From Polynucleobacter sp. es-EL-1 (GTDB taxonomy: Bacteria > Pseudomonadota > Gammaproteobacteria > Burkholderiales > Burkholderiaceae), in contig NZ_CP061310.1 of assembly GCF_018687975.1 (NCBI RefSeq), positions 1,364,001 to 1,428,000 on the forward strand: a stretch of DNA of 64,000 nucleotides. Reading direction: 5' to 3'. The notes beneath the pieces were generated by a model. That model searched no databases and was not told the DNA's origin. It was given only the letters and a program-made list of their open reading frames with translations. Position numbers and translations under genes: made by a program. Of this stretch, positions 52,406-61,248 are shown in pieces; the stretch's first letter is position 1; every line of letters starts with the position of its first letter.

Positions 52406-53539
52406 TTAGGTAATCTTAGTCCAAGCTGCTTTACCGGCATACTTTTTAACTGCAGCTTCATCAAACTCAAAACCCAGTCCAGGAGTCTGGTGCAAAATCA
52501 AATCACCATTCTTAAAGGCCAATTGTTTGTTGATCAATCTGCGGAAATTGAGCACCTGATCATCTAAGAAAAACTCAACGAATCGCGCATTCGGAGTTGA
52601 CGCAACCAAAGGGGCATGAAGGTCATGCATCCAGTGAGGGCAAACAATAACCCCTTTCAAATCCGCATAAGCAGAAATGCGACGCCATTCTGTAATACCA
52701 CCACATACAGCAGCGTCTGATTGCAAAATGGCTGCGCCACCGGCATCAATTAACTCCCTAAAACGCCAGCGCCCAGCTTCCATCTCGCCTGTTGCCACAT
52801 TGATTTTGGTTTGCTTAGCGAGAGCAGCATGAAGATCAATAGCATCGGGAGAAAAAGGCTCTTCAATCCAGTATGGGTTGTAAGCTTCGAAACGTCGAAT
52901 GTATTCAAGAGCAGTAGGTAGATCTCGCCAGGCATTATTCGCATCCAGAGTCAGTAAAACGTCCTCACCAACTGCCTTGCGTGCCGCCTTCACGCGAGCC
53001 TCCTCTTCACTAGGGGATAAGCGACCCACTTTCATCTTGACTGCCTTAAAGCCCTGCTTAACGTAAGATTCCATTTCTTTACCAAGCTTGGCAGGGGTTT
53101 TGCCCTCTAAATAATATCCACCACTAGCGTAAGCAGGAACGCGATCATCCACAACGGATCCTAGGTACTGGTGAAGTGGTAACTTTGCAGCCCGCGCGTT
53201 TAAATCCCACAGAGCCGTATCCAAAATAGAGATGCCACGCATCACAGCTCCCGCGCGACCCTGCAGAATGGATTCGTTATACATATCTATCCACAAACCT
53301 TCGCTGCGATGACTGTTTTGCCCAATCAACTTAGGGGCCAATAATTGCTCTACAGCAAGCTTAGCAATATCGCCTCCAGCACTACCAACATAGCAAAAGC
53401 CTATGCCCTCATTACCGTCTTTACCCCTTACCTTCACCAAGCAATAGTGGCGTTCCGATACAGTGCGCGTAGAAAATGAGGTAACTTTATCGAGGGGAAC
53501 CGCCACTGCGGCAACTGAGACGGAATCGATAATAGGCAT
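52406..53539 (-). CDS. Mandelate racemase / muconate lactonizing enzyme family protein (probable sugar-acid dehydratase)
   Basis: 377 residues from ATG at 53539 (MPIIDSVSVAAVAV, with AAGGAACT before it); the longer start at 53605 is not supported. KxK in AVKMKVGRLSP, metal ligands Asp in LTLDANNAW, Glu in WIEEPFSPD and Glu in GEMEAGRW, and the general base His in CPHWMHDLHAPL. This set fits acid-sugar dehydratases or racemases of the enolase superfamily. Placed convergent to the TRAP permease. Confidence 0.88.
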   Translation of the reverse strand: MPIIDSVSVAAVAVPLDKVTSFSTRTVSERHYCLVKVRGKDGNEGIGFCYVGSAGGDIAKLAVEQLLAPKLIGQNSHRSEGLWIDMYNESILQGRAGAVMRGISILDTALWDLNARAAKLPLHQYLGSVVDDRVPAYASGGYYLEGKTPAKLGKEMESYVKQGFKAVKMKVGRLSPSEEEARVKAARKAVGEDVLLTLDANNAWRDLPTALEYIRRFEAYNPYWIEEPFSPDAIDLHAALAKQTKINVATGEMEAGRWRFRELIDAGGAAILQSDAAVCGGITEWRRISAYADLKGVIVCPHWMHDLHAPLVASTPNARFVEFFLDDQVLNFRRLINKQLAFKNGDLILHQTPGLGFEFDEAAVKKYAGKAAWTKIT

Positions 53540-53670
53540 GAGAGTTCCTTTAATTAAAAAAAGATTGTATCGACAACCTAAAGCACTTTCCTTGACCTGC
53601 TTCAATAGAAAAATGCTGCACTACAACATAAAAAATGAATCCTACCAAGACAATATTGGATAATTGAGAG

Positions 53671-55137
53671 GTGAAAATACGAATAAGCCATCTGCCTTCT
53701 TTGTTCAAGAATGCAATTCAGAGTATTTACCCTCTTCTAATAGGGGTGACCCTCGCGCTAATGCTAGGTTCCCTGCAATCTGCGAAGGCGCAACAAACTT
53801 CGCCAGTGAATAAGGCAACCAATAAAGCGCCTCAAGTTAAACAAAAAAAGAGCCCCGCTAATACTCCCCAGGCAGGAATCAAGCTTCAAGATAAATCAAC
53901 TAATACTAGCTACAAGAGTACTAGCTTAGATCCCGAACTATTCGGACGCTCTAGTAAAGCGTATAGCGGTCAAGTCGATAACAACTTAGATTACCGAGTG
54001 CAACGGGGCTGCATACGCCGTAGTCTGAATGATGATGATTTGCCTGCCAACATCGGCATTAATGATCAGGACTTCAATGATTTCTTTAAATCCCAAACAA
54101 AAGGTTTTTTTGATCGTGTGCGAGGTAGCTGCATTCCCTATGCATTGGCTCTCGGTAATCGCAATCGATTTGAATCGCTGAGCATTATGAATGGCCCGGT
54201 CCAAGATGCCAAAACCGAAATTTGGACTTTCACTCCTTCTGCAGCAGGTGGCTTCTTAATCCAGCAAGATTATCTGAAGGATGAGTCCAAACGCTTTACT
54301 GAAATTCAACTCCCTCTAAGCGATGTTTTGTATGACCCCAAGAAAGTTGGCGATCAATTACCAGTAGAGTTAGTCTGGGAGCTCAACTCCTTGATTAAAC
54401 AAATCTACCCAGAAGAAAACAATGCGTTAGAGAATACTGGTAGTGTTGTCCGACTTATTGTTGACTTCGGAGACAAGGAGCGCTGGGCGCAAATTTGGGC
54501 AGCTGAAATTATTGATCCTGGCTCTGGCGAAGTCTTTTCAAGTGCATTCTGGGTTGAGCGGCCAGACATCCCGGGCGGGTTTTTTACGGCCGATGGAGAA
54601 TCGATCGAGCGCACCTTCTGGACAAACCCATTGAGTTATCGGCGTATTTCTCGGGGAGTTGGAAGTGTAAGGGCATCTAGCAAGAAAGCAGCGCCCACGA
54701 AAAACGGCGCCCCTGCTGCACCGCCCAAGCAACGCTATCGCACCCACATGGGTATTGACTATTCAGCTCCAACAGGAACGCCCGTATTTAGCGTTGCCAC
54801 AGGGAAAGTAGTTCACCGAGGCTACAGCGGTGCCTTTGGGAACTTGATTATTCTCGAACACCCCGGCAACTACCGCACATACTATGCGCATTTAAGCGCT
54901 TACAACACTGAGTTGGAACTTGGAAATGAAGTGCGGCGCGGCTTTGAAATTGGCTACGTTGGATCAACCGGCCGATCCACCGGGCCACATCTCCACTTTG
55001 AGTTAAGAAAAGATGGCATCTATTTAGATCCTTACAGCACTAAAAACGAATTAGATCTCTGGAATATGCGTGACAGCGATAGTGGATTGTTAACGAGAGA
55101 AATCCTTTTGCTCGGCACGCCCATCTTAAAAGAGTAA
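53671..55137 (+). CDS. M23 family peptidoglycan DD-metallopeptidase
   Basis: 488 residues, GTG start after a GAGAGG ribosome-binding site. N-terminal signal (about 40 residues, ending QSAKAQ), a long unassigned middle region, and a C-terminal LytM domain: HMGIDYSAPTGTPVFS (His and Asp zinc ligands), AHLSAY and GRSTGPHLHFELRKDG. It probably cleaves crosslinks in the cell wall during growth or division. The middle region has three cysteines. Confidence 0.9.
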   Translation: MKIRISHLPSLFKNAIQSIYPLLIGVTLALMLGSLQSAKAQQTSPVNKATNKAPQVKQKKSPANTPQAGIKLQDKSTNTSYKSTSLDPELFGRSSKAYSGQVDNNLDYRVQRGCIRRSLNDDDLPANIGINDQDFNDFFKSQTKGFFDRVRGSCIPYALALGNRNRFESLSIMNGPVQDAKTEIWTFTPSAAGGFLIQQDYLKDESKRFTEIQLPLSDVLYDPKKVGDQLPVELVWELNSLIKQIYPEENNALENTGSVVRLIVDFGDKERWAQIWAAEIIDPGSGEVFSSAFWVERPDIPGGFFTADGESIERTFWTNPLSYRRISRGVGSVRASSKKAAPTKNGAPAAPPKQRYRTHMGIDYSAPTGTPVFSVATGKVVHRGYSGAFGNLIILEHPGNYRTYYAHLSAYNTELELGNEVRRGFEIGYVGSTGRSTGPHLHFELRKDGIYLDPYSTKNELDLWNMRDSDSGLLTREILLLGTPILKE

Positions 55138-55152
55138 TCGCAATAACAATAG

Positions 55153-55593
55153 CTAAGCCAAAACCAATACCGGCATCTTCGAGTGAACAATCACCTCATG
55201 GGTTTCACTGCCCAATAAGATATTTTTGATACCAGTACGTTTATGTGATGCCATCACAATGACGTCAGCCTTTGCCTTTTTAGCACCCTCCAAAATACCC
55301 TCTGCCAAATTGGTATTGGCAATATGGAGTGTTTTTGCTTTATGGCTTGAACCCAAAACTGTAATTGACTTTTTAAATACATCAGCAGCAAAAGCTGCAC
55401 ATACCTTCTGATGGTCTTTTTGCGAAATGCCATAACCCATGGTGCTATCGGAGTAGATCATTGGGGGTAATGGATCAGAGACATAAATCAAGGTGATTGC
55501 TGCCCCATCTCGCGAAGCAAGCTCAGCGACTTTCTTTAGGGACTTTTTGCTCACATCTGAACCATCAACCGGCACGAGAAAATGTTTAAACAT
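55153..55593 (-). CDS. Universal stress protein (UspA family)
   Basis: 146 residues, one Usp domain. FKHFLVPVDGSDVSKKSLK at the start and MASHKRTGIKNILLGSETHEVI at the end; the usual GS-H-G-R-T-G stretch reads ASHKRTG, so ATP binding may be altered. Role unknown; divergent from the DUF2177 gene. Confidence 0.9.
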   Translation of the reverse strand: MFKHFLVPVDGSDVSKKSLKKVAELASRDGAAITLIYVSDPLPPMIYSDSTMGYGISQKDHQKVCAAFAADVFKKSITVLGSSHKAKTLHIANTNLAEGILEGAKKAKADVIVMASHKRTGIKNILLGSETHEVIVHSKMPVLVLA

Positions 55594-55665
55594 GTTAACC
55601 CCCTTAATTGAACCGTCAAATACTTCTTTAGATCATAATACTTATATCAATCTGCAGGCACAAAA

Positions 55666-56082
55666 ATGAAGGGGATAGATTTGCTCAAATACTTAGCGGT
55701 ATATTTTTCTTTTTTTATTGCACTACTCATTATCGATTTCATCTGGCTGCTAGGTGTTGCTAAAAATCTGTACCGCACAGAAATGGGCTCTTTAATGGCA
55801 AATGAACCCAATCTTTGGGCCGGGCTCGGTTTTTACCTTCTCTATGCCTTGGGCGCCACTATTTTTGTCATCGTTCCAGCGCTGTCAAAGCAGTCTTGGT
55901 TATATGCACTGCAATATGGCGCCTTATTTGGCTTCTTTTGCTATATGACCTACGATCTCACCAATTTAGCCGTCATCAAAGATTTCCCCACGCGACTTGC
56001 TTTCATAGATATTGCCTGGGGCGCTAGCGTAACTGCGATATCAGCCACCTTAGCCTACTGGATTGGTAGTAAAGTTTCATAA
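55666..56082 (+). CDS. DUF2177 family membrane protein
   Basis: 138 residues with four membrane segments. IDFIWLLGVAKNLYRTEMG and YMTYDLTNLAVIKDFPTRL, WGASVTAISATLAYW are the DUF2177 blocks. Uncharacterised family. 12 bases before the SulP gene, so co-transcribed. Confidence 0.88.
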   Translation: MKGIDLLKYLAVYFSFFIALLIIDFIWLLGVAKNLYRTEMGSLMANEPNLWAGLGFYLLYALGATIFVIVPALSKQSWLYALQYGALFGFFCYMTYDLTNLAVIKDFPTRLAFIDIAWGASVTAISATLAYWIGSKVS

Positions 56083-56094
56083 AATACGAATCTT

Positions 56095-57726
56095 ATGAAA
56101 CTCTTTCATCCACGCCTTCTCGATTCCTTTCATGGCTATAACGGCGCCCTCTTTACTAAAGACGTGCTTGCCGGTATCACCGTCGGAATTGTGGCGCTAC
56201 CTCTGGCAATGGCCTTTGCTATTGCCAGCGGCTTAAAGCCAGAAGCAGGGATTTTTACCGCCATTATTGCGGGAGGATTAATCTCACTTCTAGGCGGTAG
56301 TCGCGTACAAATTGGGGGGCCAGCTGGCGCATTCATCGTCATTGTTTATGGCATCGTGGATCGCTACGGCATTGCTAACCTATTGCTAGCTACAGCCATG
56401 TCAGGTGTGTTTTTATTTCTGATGGGAATGCTAAGGCTAGGAACCTTAATTCGCTTTATTCCAGTTGCCGTGATTATTGGCTTTACTAATGGTATTGCTG
56501 TTCTTATTGGGCTATCTCAGATTAAAGAATTCTTTGGTTTGCAGATCGCCAAAATGCCTGCCGAATTCTTTCTTGCTATTCAAGCGCTGTATGCAGCAGC
56601 TGACACGGTTAATCCCATTGCGCTAGGCCTATCCGTTGGAAGCCTGGTCCTGTTGATCACCTGGAGAAAATATCAGAAGCGCCTCGGATTTGCGGGCCAT
56701 ATACCTGGTACCGTTGTTGCTATGGCAGTAGCCACTATTGTCACTAGTATTTTTAGCTTACCTGTTGATACTATTGGTAGCCGCTTTGGCGGCATCCCTT
56801 CGGGCTTACCCAGTTTTGAATGGATTCCAGTCACATGGAGTACGGCCCAGTTTGTCATTGCACCGGCTATTACCTTAGCCTTACTTGGCGCCATTGAATC
56901 TTTGCTTTGTGCGCGCATAGCTGATGGACTCATACATGATCGTCATGAATCTAACCAAGAACTCATGGCGCAAGGCATCGCCAACTTTGTCAGTCCATTT
57001 TTTGGTGGCATGCCTGCAACGGGAACGATTGCACGCACCGTCACCAATGTTCAAAGTGGTGCCCGCACCCCTATTGCTGGAATCGTGCACTCACTTACCC
57101 TGCTGGTGATTATTTTGTTTGGCGCACCACTAGCCAAAAATATTCCCTTAGCAAGTCTAGCGGCTATTTTGATGTTTGTTGCTTGGAATATGGGTGAGTG
57201 GAGAAAATTTATCGACCTCAAGCAATTTCGCATGCCTTATCGCATCACCATGTTGAGTGTCTTTTTGCTCACGGTTGTTTTAGATCTTACTGTAGCAATC
57301 CAAGTTGGTCTACTCTTAGCGTTTGTTACTTTCATCTACCGAATTTCTAGCCTGTCTCGCTCTGAGAGCGTTAACCCCCAAGACTTCCCAGCACTTCAAA
57401 ATCAAGAGGGAAAGATCACTGCATTACGCCTTTATGGCTCTATCTTTTTTGGTGCAGTCAAACTCATTGAAAAAATTGAAACTGAATTGCCCACAAAGGC
57501 ACTGGTTCTTGACTTCAAAAACGTCATCTATATTGATGTATCAGGAATGGATGCCATTCTGGAATTAGAACGGACATGCAAGTCGCAAGGAGTAAAGTTG
57601 ATTATTTGTGGGTTAGCGCACCAACCTCATGAGATGGCGGCGCGGGCAGGTTTATTTGAGCTTGTTCCGGCAGACTGCATCTACCCAGATCTCGCAAAAG
57701 GCATTACCGCAAGCGCTGAGATTTAA
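56095..57726 (+). CDS. SulP-family inorganic anion transporter with STAS domain
   Basis: 543 residues. The SulP transport core starts DVLAGITVGIVALPLAMAFAIASG and continues with LLGGSRVQIGGPAGAFIVIV; the C-terminal STAS domain shows DFKNVIYIDVSGMDAILELE near 465-490. Transports sulfate, bicarbonate or related anions, driven by Na+ or H+; the substrate is not clear. Its last 4 bases overlap the convergent SafE-like gene. Confidence 0.92.
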   Translation: MKLFHPRLLDSFHGYNGALFTKDVLAGITVGIVALPLAMAFAIASGLKPEAGIFTAIIAGGLISLLGGSRVQIGGPAGAFIVIVYGIVDRYGIANLLLATAMSGVFLFLMGMLRLGTLIRFIPVAVIIGFTNGIAVLIGLSQIKEFFGLQIAKMPAEFFLAIQALYAAADTVNPIALGLSVGSLVLLITWRKYQKRLGFAGHIPGTVVAMAVATIVTSIFSLPVDTIGSRFGGIPSGLPSFEWIPVTWSTAQFVIAPAITLALLGAIESLLCARIADGLIHDRHESNQELMAQGIANFVSPFFGGMPATGTIARTVTNVQSGARTPIAGIVHSLTLLVIILFGAPLAKNIPLASLAAILMFVAWNMGEWRKFIDLKQFRMPYRITMLSVFLLTVVLDLTVAIQVGLLLAFVTFIYRISSLSRSESVNPQDFPALQNQEGKITALRLYGSIFFGAVKLIEKIETELPTKALVLDFKNVIYIDVSGMDAILELERTCKSQGVKLIICGLAHQPHEMAARAGLFELVPADCIYPDLAKGITASAEI

Positions 57727-58454
57727 GTAATACAAAAACCGCCTTTTAATAGAGCCTCTGGTAAAAACCAGGCACGATATAAACCGAAAAATCCGGCTAC
57801 AAATAATAATAAAGCGGCCAAGTATCGCACCCAGACATATTGACCAAATTGGGTCAGCGCTGCAGAAAATTTAGAAATCAATAGCAAATTGGGTAAGGTA
57901 CCCAAGCCAAATGCCAACATCAATCCAGCACCGGTTAAAACATCTCCCGATAAGAATGCGAGTGGTAATACGCTATAGACCAAACCGCAAGGAACTAAAC
58001 CCCACAACATCCCGCTAAACCAACGCGAAGATCCCCGTGTAAATCTGCCCAAGTATTTCCCCCAATAAGTAGCCATTTGGGTGCCTAGCCATTTACCCAA
58101 AAATAATGGGTTTGATGAATCCTGACGCAATAAACGTATTCCCATCAAGATCAAGATGATCGAAGTCAGGGCAAATAGAGGACGTTGAATGGGCACCATA
58201 TTTTGTTGCCAGACCACTACTCCAACCCAAGCTGCAAGCGCACCAAGAATGACATAGGTTGAGATGCGTCCCAAATGCATGATGAGTTGCAAATAAAAGA
58301 GCTGCGCTTTACTTTGCAGCGGGATAACAGTTTGCGCTTGCCGATCCTCTCGACGTTCAATGGCTGCAGCAATACCTCCACACATCAGGGCACAATGCCA
58401 GCCGCTGACTAAAGCGCCCAAAAAAACAGCAAGTAAGAGACTAGTGGTTAACAT
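57723..58454 (-). CDS. UreH/TauE-SafE family membrane protein (cbb3-linked type)
   Basis: 243 residues, about six membrane segments. GALVSGWHCALMCGGIAAA is the signature of the type found beside cbb3 oxidase genes (sulfite-exporter-like, with a metal-transporter hint from the HCxxxC pattern). Possibly supplies or exports a metal or sulfur compound for oxidase assembly; this is by context. Confidence 0.83.
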   Translation of the reverse strand: MLTTSLLLAVFLGALVSGWHCALMCGGIAAAIERREDRQAQTVIPLQSKAQLFYLQLIMHLGRISTYVILGALAAWVGVVVWQQNMVPIQRPLFALTSIILILMGIRLLRQDSSNPLFLGKWLGTQMATYWGKYLGRFTRGSSRWFSGMLWGLVPCGLVYSVLPLAFLSGDVLTGAGLMLAFGLGTLPNLLLISKFSAALTQFGQYVWVRYLAALLLFVAGFFGLYRAWFLPEALLKGGFCIT

Positions 58455-58533
58455 ATCTTGTCAATCAGGGTAAAGGTATGCAAATATTGCTCATATCCTA
58501 GTAGAATAAACTGGTCTGATAACTTGATCCAAT

Positions 58534-59292
58534 ATGAATTACACCAGCTCGGATGCCCCTAGTAGCAAATGCTCAGTCTGTGTACTGGGACAGTTTTGCT
58601 TGCCGGTAGGCATTAGCGCAAGCGACATAGCTAAGATCGACACCTTAGTCAAAGATCGGGTTCACCTTCAAAAAGGAGAGGCCCTCTATCGCTATGGTGA
58701 CCCCCTTAATGCGGTTTTCAGCGTTCGTTTTGGCACCCTTAAAACAGAGTATGGCCTGGAAGATGGTCGCCAACAGGTTATTGGCTTTCACTTACCTGGC
58801 GAAATCTTAGGTCTAGACGGCATTGGTGACGGACATTACCAATCTGAAGCTATTGCATTAGAAGAGAGTGAAGTCTGCATCATTCGCTATGCTGCATTTG
58901 AGGATTTAGCACGCCAGATTCCAGTTCTACAGCAACAGTTTCACCGCATCCTCAGTCGAGAGTTAACTCAAGACCAACGTCATTTACTTTCTTTGGGTAG
59001 TTTGCGCGCTGAAGAACGACTTGCTGCCTTTTTGCTTAATCTGTCGCAACGGCTTGCAGCGCGAGGCTACCAAGACAATGAGTTTGATTTGCGGATGAGC
59101 AGAGTGGAAATTGGCAGCTATCTTGGCATTCAAATTGAGACCGTCAGTCGCATGCTATCGCGTTTTGCCGAATCAGGCTTAATTCAAATAAAACAACGGC
59201 ACATCAAGCTCATTGATATGGATGGTCTTTATGAATTGGCTGGGGTACCCAACCCAGAACGCAGTATTCCCATCAAGCCAGTTACAGCCTAG
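58534..59292 (+). CDS. fnr: FNR-type oxygen-sensing transcription factor
   Basis: 252 residues. Four iron-sulfur cysteines: C13, C16, C22 in KCSVCVLGQFCLP and C115 in ESEVCIIR. CRP-like sensor domain 45-160, then a helix-turn-helix with the recognition helix ETVSRMLSRF (E and SR contact TTGAT half-sites). It probably turns on the convergent cbb3 genes at low oxygen. No clear FNR box was seen in the promoters inside the window. Confidence 0.94.
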   Translation: MNYTSSDAPSSKCSVCVLGQFCLPVGISASDIAKIDTLVKDRVHLQKGEALYRYGDPLNAVFSVRFGTLKTEYGLEDGRQQVIGFHLPGEILGLDGIGDGHYQSEAIALEESEVCIIRYAAFEDLARQIPVLQQQFHRILSRELTQDQRHLLSLGSLRAEERLAAFLLNLSQRLAARGYQDNEFDLRMSRVEIGSYLGIQIETVSRMLSRFAESGLIQIKQRHIKLIDMDGLYELAGVPNPERSIPIKPVTA

Positions 59293-59297
59293 AATTT

Positions 59298-59558
59298 TTA
59301 AACCAAGCTCTGATCAGAGTCTTTAGAGTTACCCGGACAAATTCCAGGAAGAATATAGACAGTTAAAGCGCTGGAAATTGAACAGAAAATCCAGATTAAG
59401 AAAAATCCAATCGTGTAAATTCCTTCATCAGAAATATTTGGGCGATGTCCAAAAAAAAGCATTTCTGATGGATGAATCAAACTAAATAAGAGGCCTTCAG
59501 CCAGAATAGAAACCAAAAATGATGGCCACATAATCCAGATGAAGAGGCGATACTTCAT
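59298..59558 (-). CDS. Hypothetical membrane protein in the cbb3 cluster
   Basis: 86 residues, two membrane segments (about 5-28 and 48-72), ending IcPGNSKDSDQSLV. No family recognised. Its 4-base overlap with the fixH-like gene says it is the last gene of the cco transcript, so a role in oxidase assembly or export is likely but unproven. Its stop is 6 bases from the convergent fnr stop. Confidence 0.7.
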   Translation of the reverse strand: MKYRLFIWIMWPSFLVSILAEGLLFSLIHPSEMLFFGHRPNISDEGIYTIGFFLIWIFCSISSALTVYILPGICPGNSKDSDQSLV

Positions 59559-59764
59559 TTGGCAACCTGCTCTACTTTAATTTGCTCAACCTTTAAACCA
59601 CGTTTGACTACCCCATCTCTAACCGGCTTGTCAGCGTACAGGGTGACAGCCAAATAGATGGTGATAATGCAGCCAATCGCCGCAACTGCAGGGCCGCTAA
59701 TTAAGAGCCAGGGCCATAGTTGCTTGAACCAAGGTTTGTTAGCGTGCTGATCAGACATATTCAT
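59555..59764 (-). CDS. FixH-like (CcoH) short protein
   Basis: 69 residues. NKPWFKQLWPWLLISGPAVAA and ITIYLAVTLYADKPVRDGVVKRGL are the N-terminal part of FixH/CcoH, a small membrane protein needed for cbb3 assembly. The periplasmic immunoglobulin-like domain of long FixH is absent. It follows ccoG by 23 bases. The start may instead be the ATG two codons on. Confidence 0.78.
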   Translation of the reverse strand: MNMSDQHANKPWFKQLWPWLLISGPAVAAIGCIITIYLAVTLYADKPVRDGVVKRGLKVEQIKVEQVAK

Positions 59765-59787
59765 ATTCTCTTTACTCTACTATATTT

Positions 59788-61245
59788 TTAGCGGGGAATA
59801 ATAAAGCTCGATTTTTCATCACGTTTTCGGGTAATCATCTCATTACCAGATAACTCATGTCCAACTACATCAAAGTGAATTGGGTAATTGCCAGGCTCAT
59901 TAACACCCGTTGTGGTACTTACTTTAATCGGCATCAATAAATTACTGGATGGCGCCACTTCAATCTCAGTAATTACCTGACCACGAGAATCCAGAATTCT
60001 TAAATCTTCCAAACCAGTGGCCTTCACTTGCACGTTCATATTATTTTCAGAGGCATTCATGATCTGAATTCGGTAAATATTTTCTATGCGTACCCCATCT
60101 ACTTCACGCGCTAAAGCACCACGATCCCGCATAACGTCAACACGCAATGGATTTCTAGTTACAAGAGAAATCAAGAAGATGCTCGTTAAAACTGTAAGCA
60201 ATGCAGTGTAAATCAAGACACGGGGTCGCAAGATGTGCTTAATCGCACTTTGATTCGACTCCCTATCTTCAATAGCGCGTTCAGTGGTGTAGCGAATGAG
60301 TCCTTTTGGATAGTCGACTTTCTCCATGACCTGATCGCAAGCATCAATACAGGCGCCACAGCCAATACACATATACTGCAAGCCATCACGAATATCAATT
60401 CCCGTCGGGCAAACTTGCACGCAAATACTGCAATCCACACAATCGCCAAGACCTAAGGAAGAATGGTCAGCTGATTTACTGCGACTTCCTCTTGGCTCAC
60501 CACGAACCTTATCGTAAGTCACCAGGAAAGTATCTTTATCCACCATCACACTTTGGAAGCGTGCATATGGACACATATATTTACAAACTTGCTCACGCAT
60601 AAAGCCAGCATTACCCCAAGTTGCAAAGCTATAGAAACAGAGCCAGAATGTTTGCCAAGGGCCTAATGAGAGATGGATTAAGGCCGAGCCCAGAGTAGTA
60701 ATGGGGGTGAAGTAACCAATGAAGGTAAAGCCCGTCCAAAATGCAATGAGCAGCCATAAGAAATGCTTAGTGATTTTGAGGCGCCACTTACGCAAGCTCC
60801 AAGGCCACTCTTCGCCATCCAAACGAATCCGCGCAAAACGATCGCCCTCCACTTTGCGCTCGATCCACATAAAGATCTCGGTGTAAACCGTTTGTGGGCA
60901 GGCATAGCCACAAAATAATCGCCCCGCAATAGCCGTAAACAGAAAAAGAGCGAGCGCGGAGAGGATCAGCAAGAGCGTGAGGTAAATCACGTCCTGCGGC
61001 CATAAGACAATGCCGAAGATATAAAACTTACGCTGAATTAAATCAAAAAGAACTGCTTGACGACCATTCCAATCAATCCATGGGAGACCATAAAAGAGTA
61101 ATTGGGTAGCAAATACCAGTATGAAACGCCAGCGGGCAAACAGCCCGCTTACAGAGCGCGGGTAAATCTTTCGCCGGACCTCATAAAGAGATTCTTCTAT
61201 GATATCAATGGGAATAGGTTTCCCAACCGGCGAATTATCTGACAC
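59788..61245 (-). CDS. ccoG: Cytochrome c oxidase accessory protein CcoG
   Basis: 485 residues, four to five membrane segments and two [4Fe-4S] sites: CVDCSICVQVCPTGIDI and CIGCGACIDACDQ; also FCGYACPQTVYTE at the first periplasmic loop. CcoG reduces copper for the CuB site of cbb3 oxidase. 4 bases from ccoP. Confidence 0.95.
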   Translation of the reverse strand: MSDNSPVGKPIPIDIIEESLYEVRRKIYPRSVSGLFARWRFILVFATQLLFYGLPWIDWNGRQAVLFDLIQRKFYIFGIVLWPQDVIYLTLLLILSALALFLFTAIAGRLFCGYACPQTVYTEIFMWIERKVEGDRFARIRLDGEEWPWSLRKWRLKITKHFLWLLIAFWTGFTFIGYFTPITTLGSALIHLSLGPWQTFWLCFYSFATWGNAGFMREQVCKYMCPYARFQSVMVDKDTFLVTYDKVRGEPRGSRSKSADHSSLGLGDCVDCSICVQVCPTGIDIRDGLQYMCIGCGACIDACDQVMEKVDYPKGLIRYTTERAIEDRESNQSAIKHILRPRVLIYTALLTVLTSIFLISLVTRNPLRVDVMRDRGALAREVDGVRIENIYRIQIMNASENNMNVQVKATGLEDLRILDSRGQVITEIEVAPSSNLLMPIKVSTTTGVNEPGNYPIHFDVVGHELSGNEMITRKRDEKSSFIIPR

Positions 61246-61248
61246 TAG

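Noticed and set aside
55594..55665. FNR box before the universal stress gene
   Set aside because: TTGAACCGTCAA has a 4-base instead of 6-base gap between TTGA and TCAA.
58455..58533. FNR box (TTGAT-N4-ATCAA) in the fnr/SafE gap
   Set aside because: Only partial half-sites such as TTGTCAATCAG are present.
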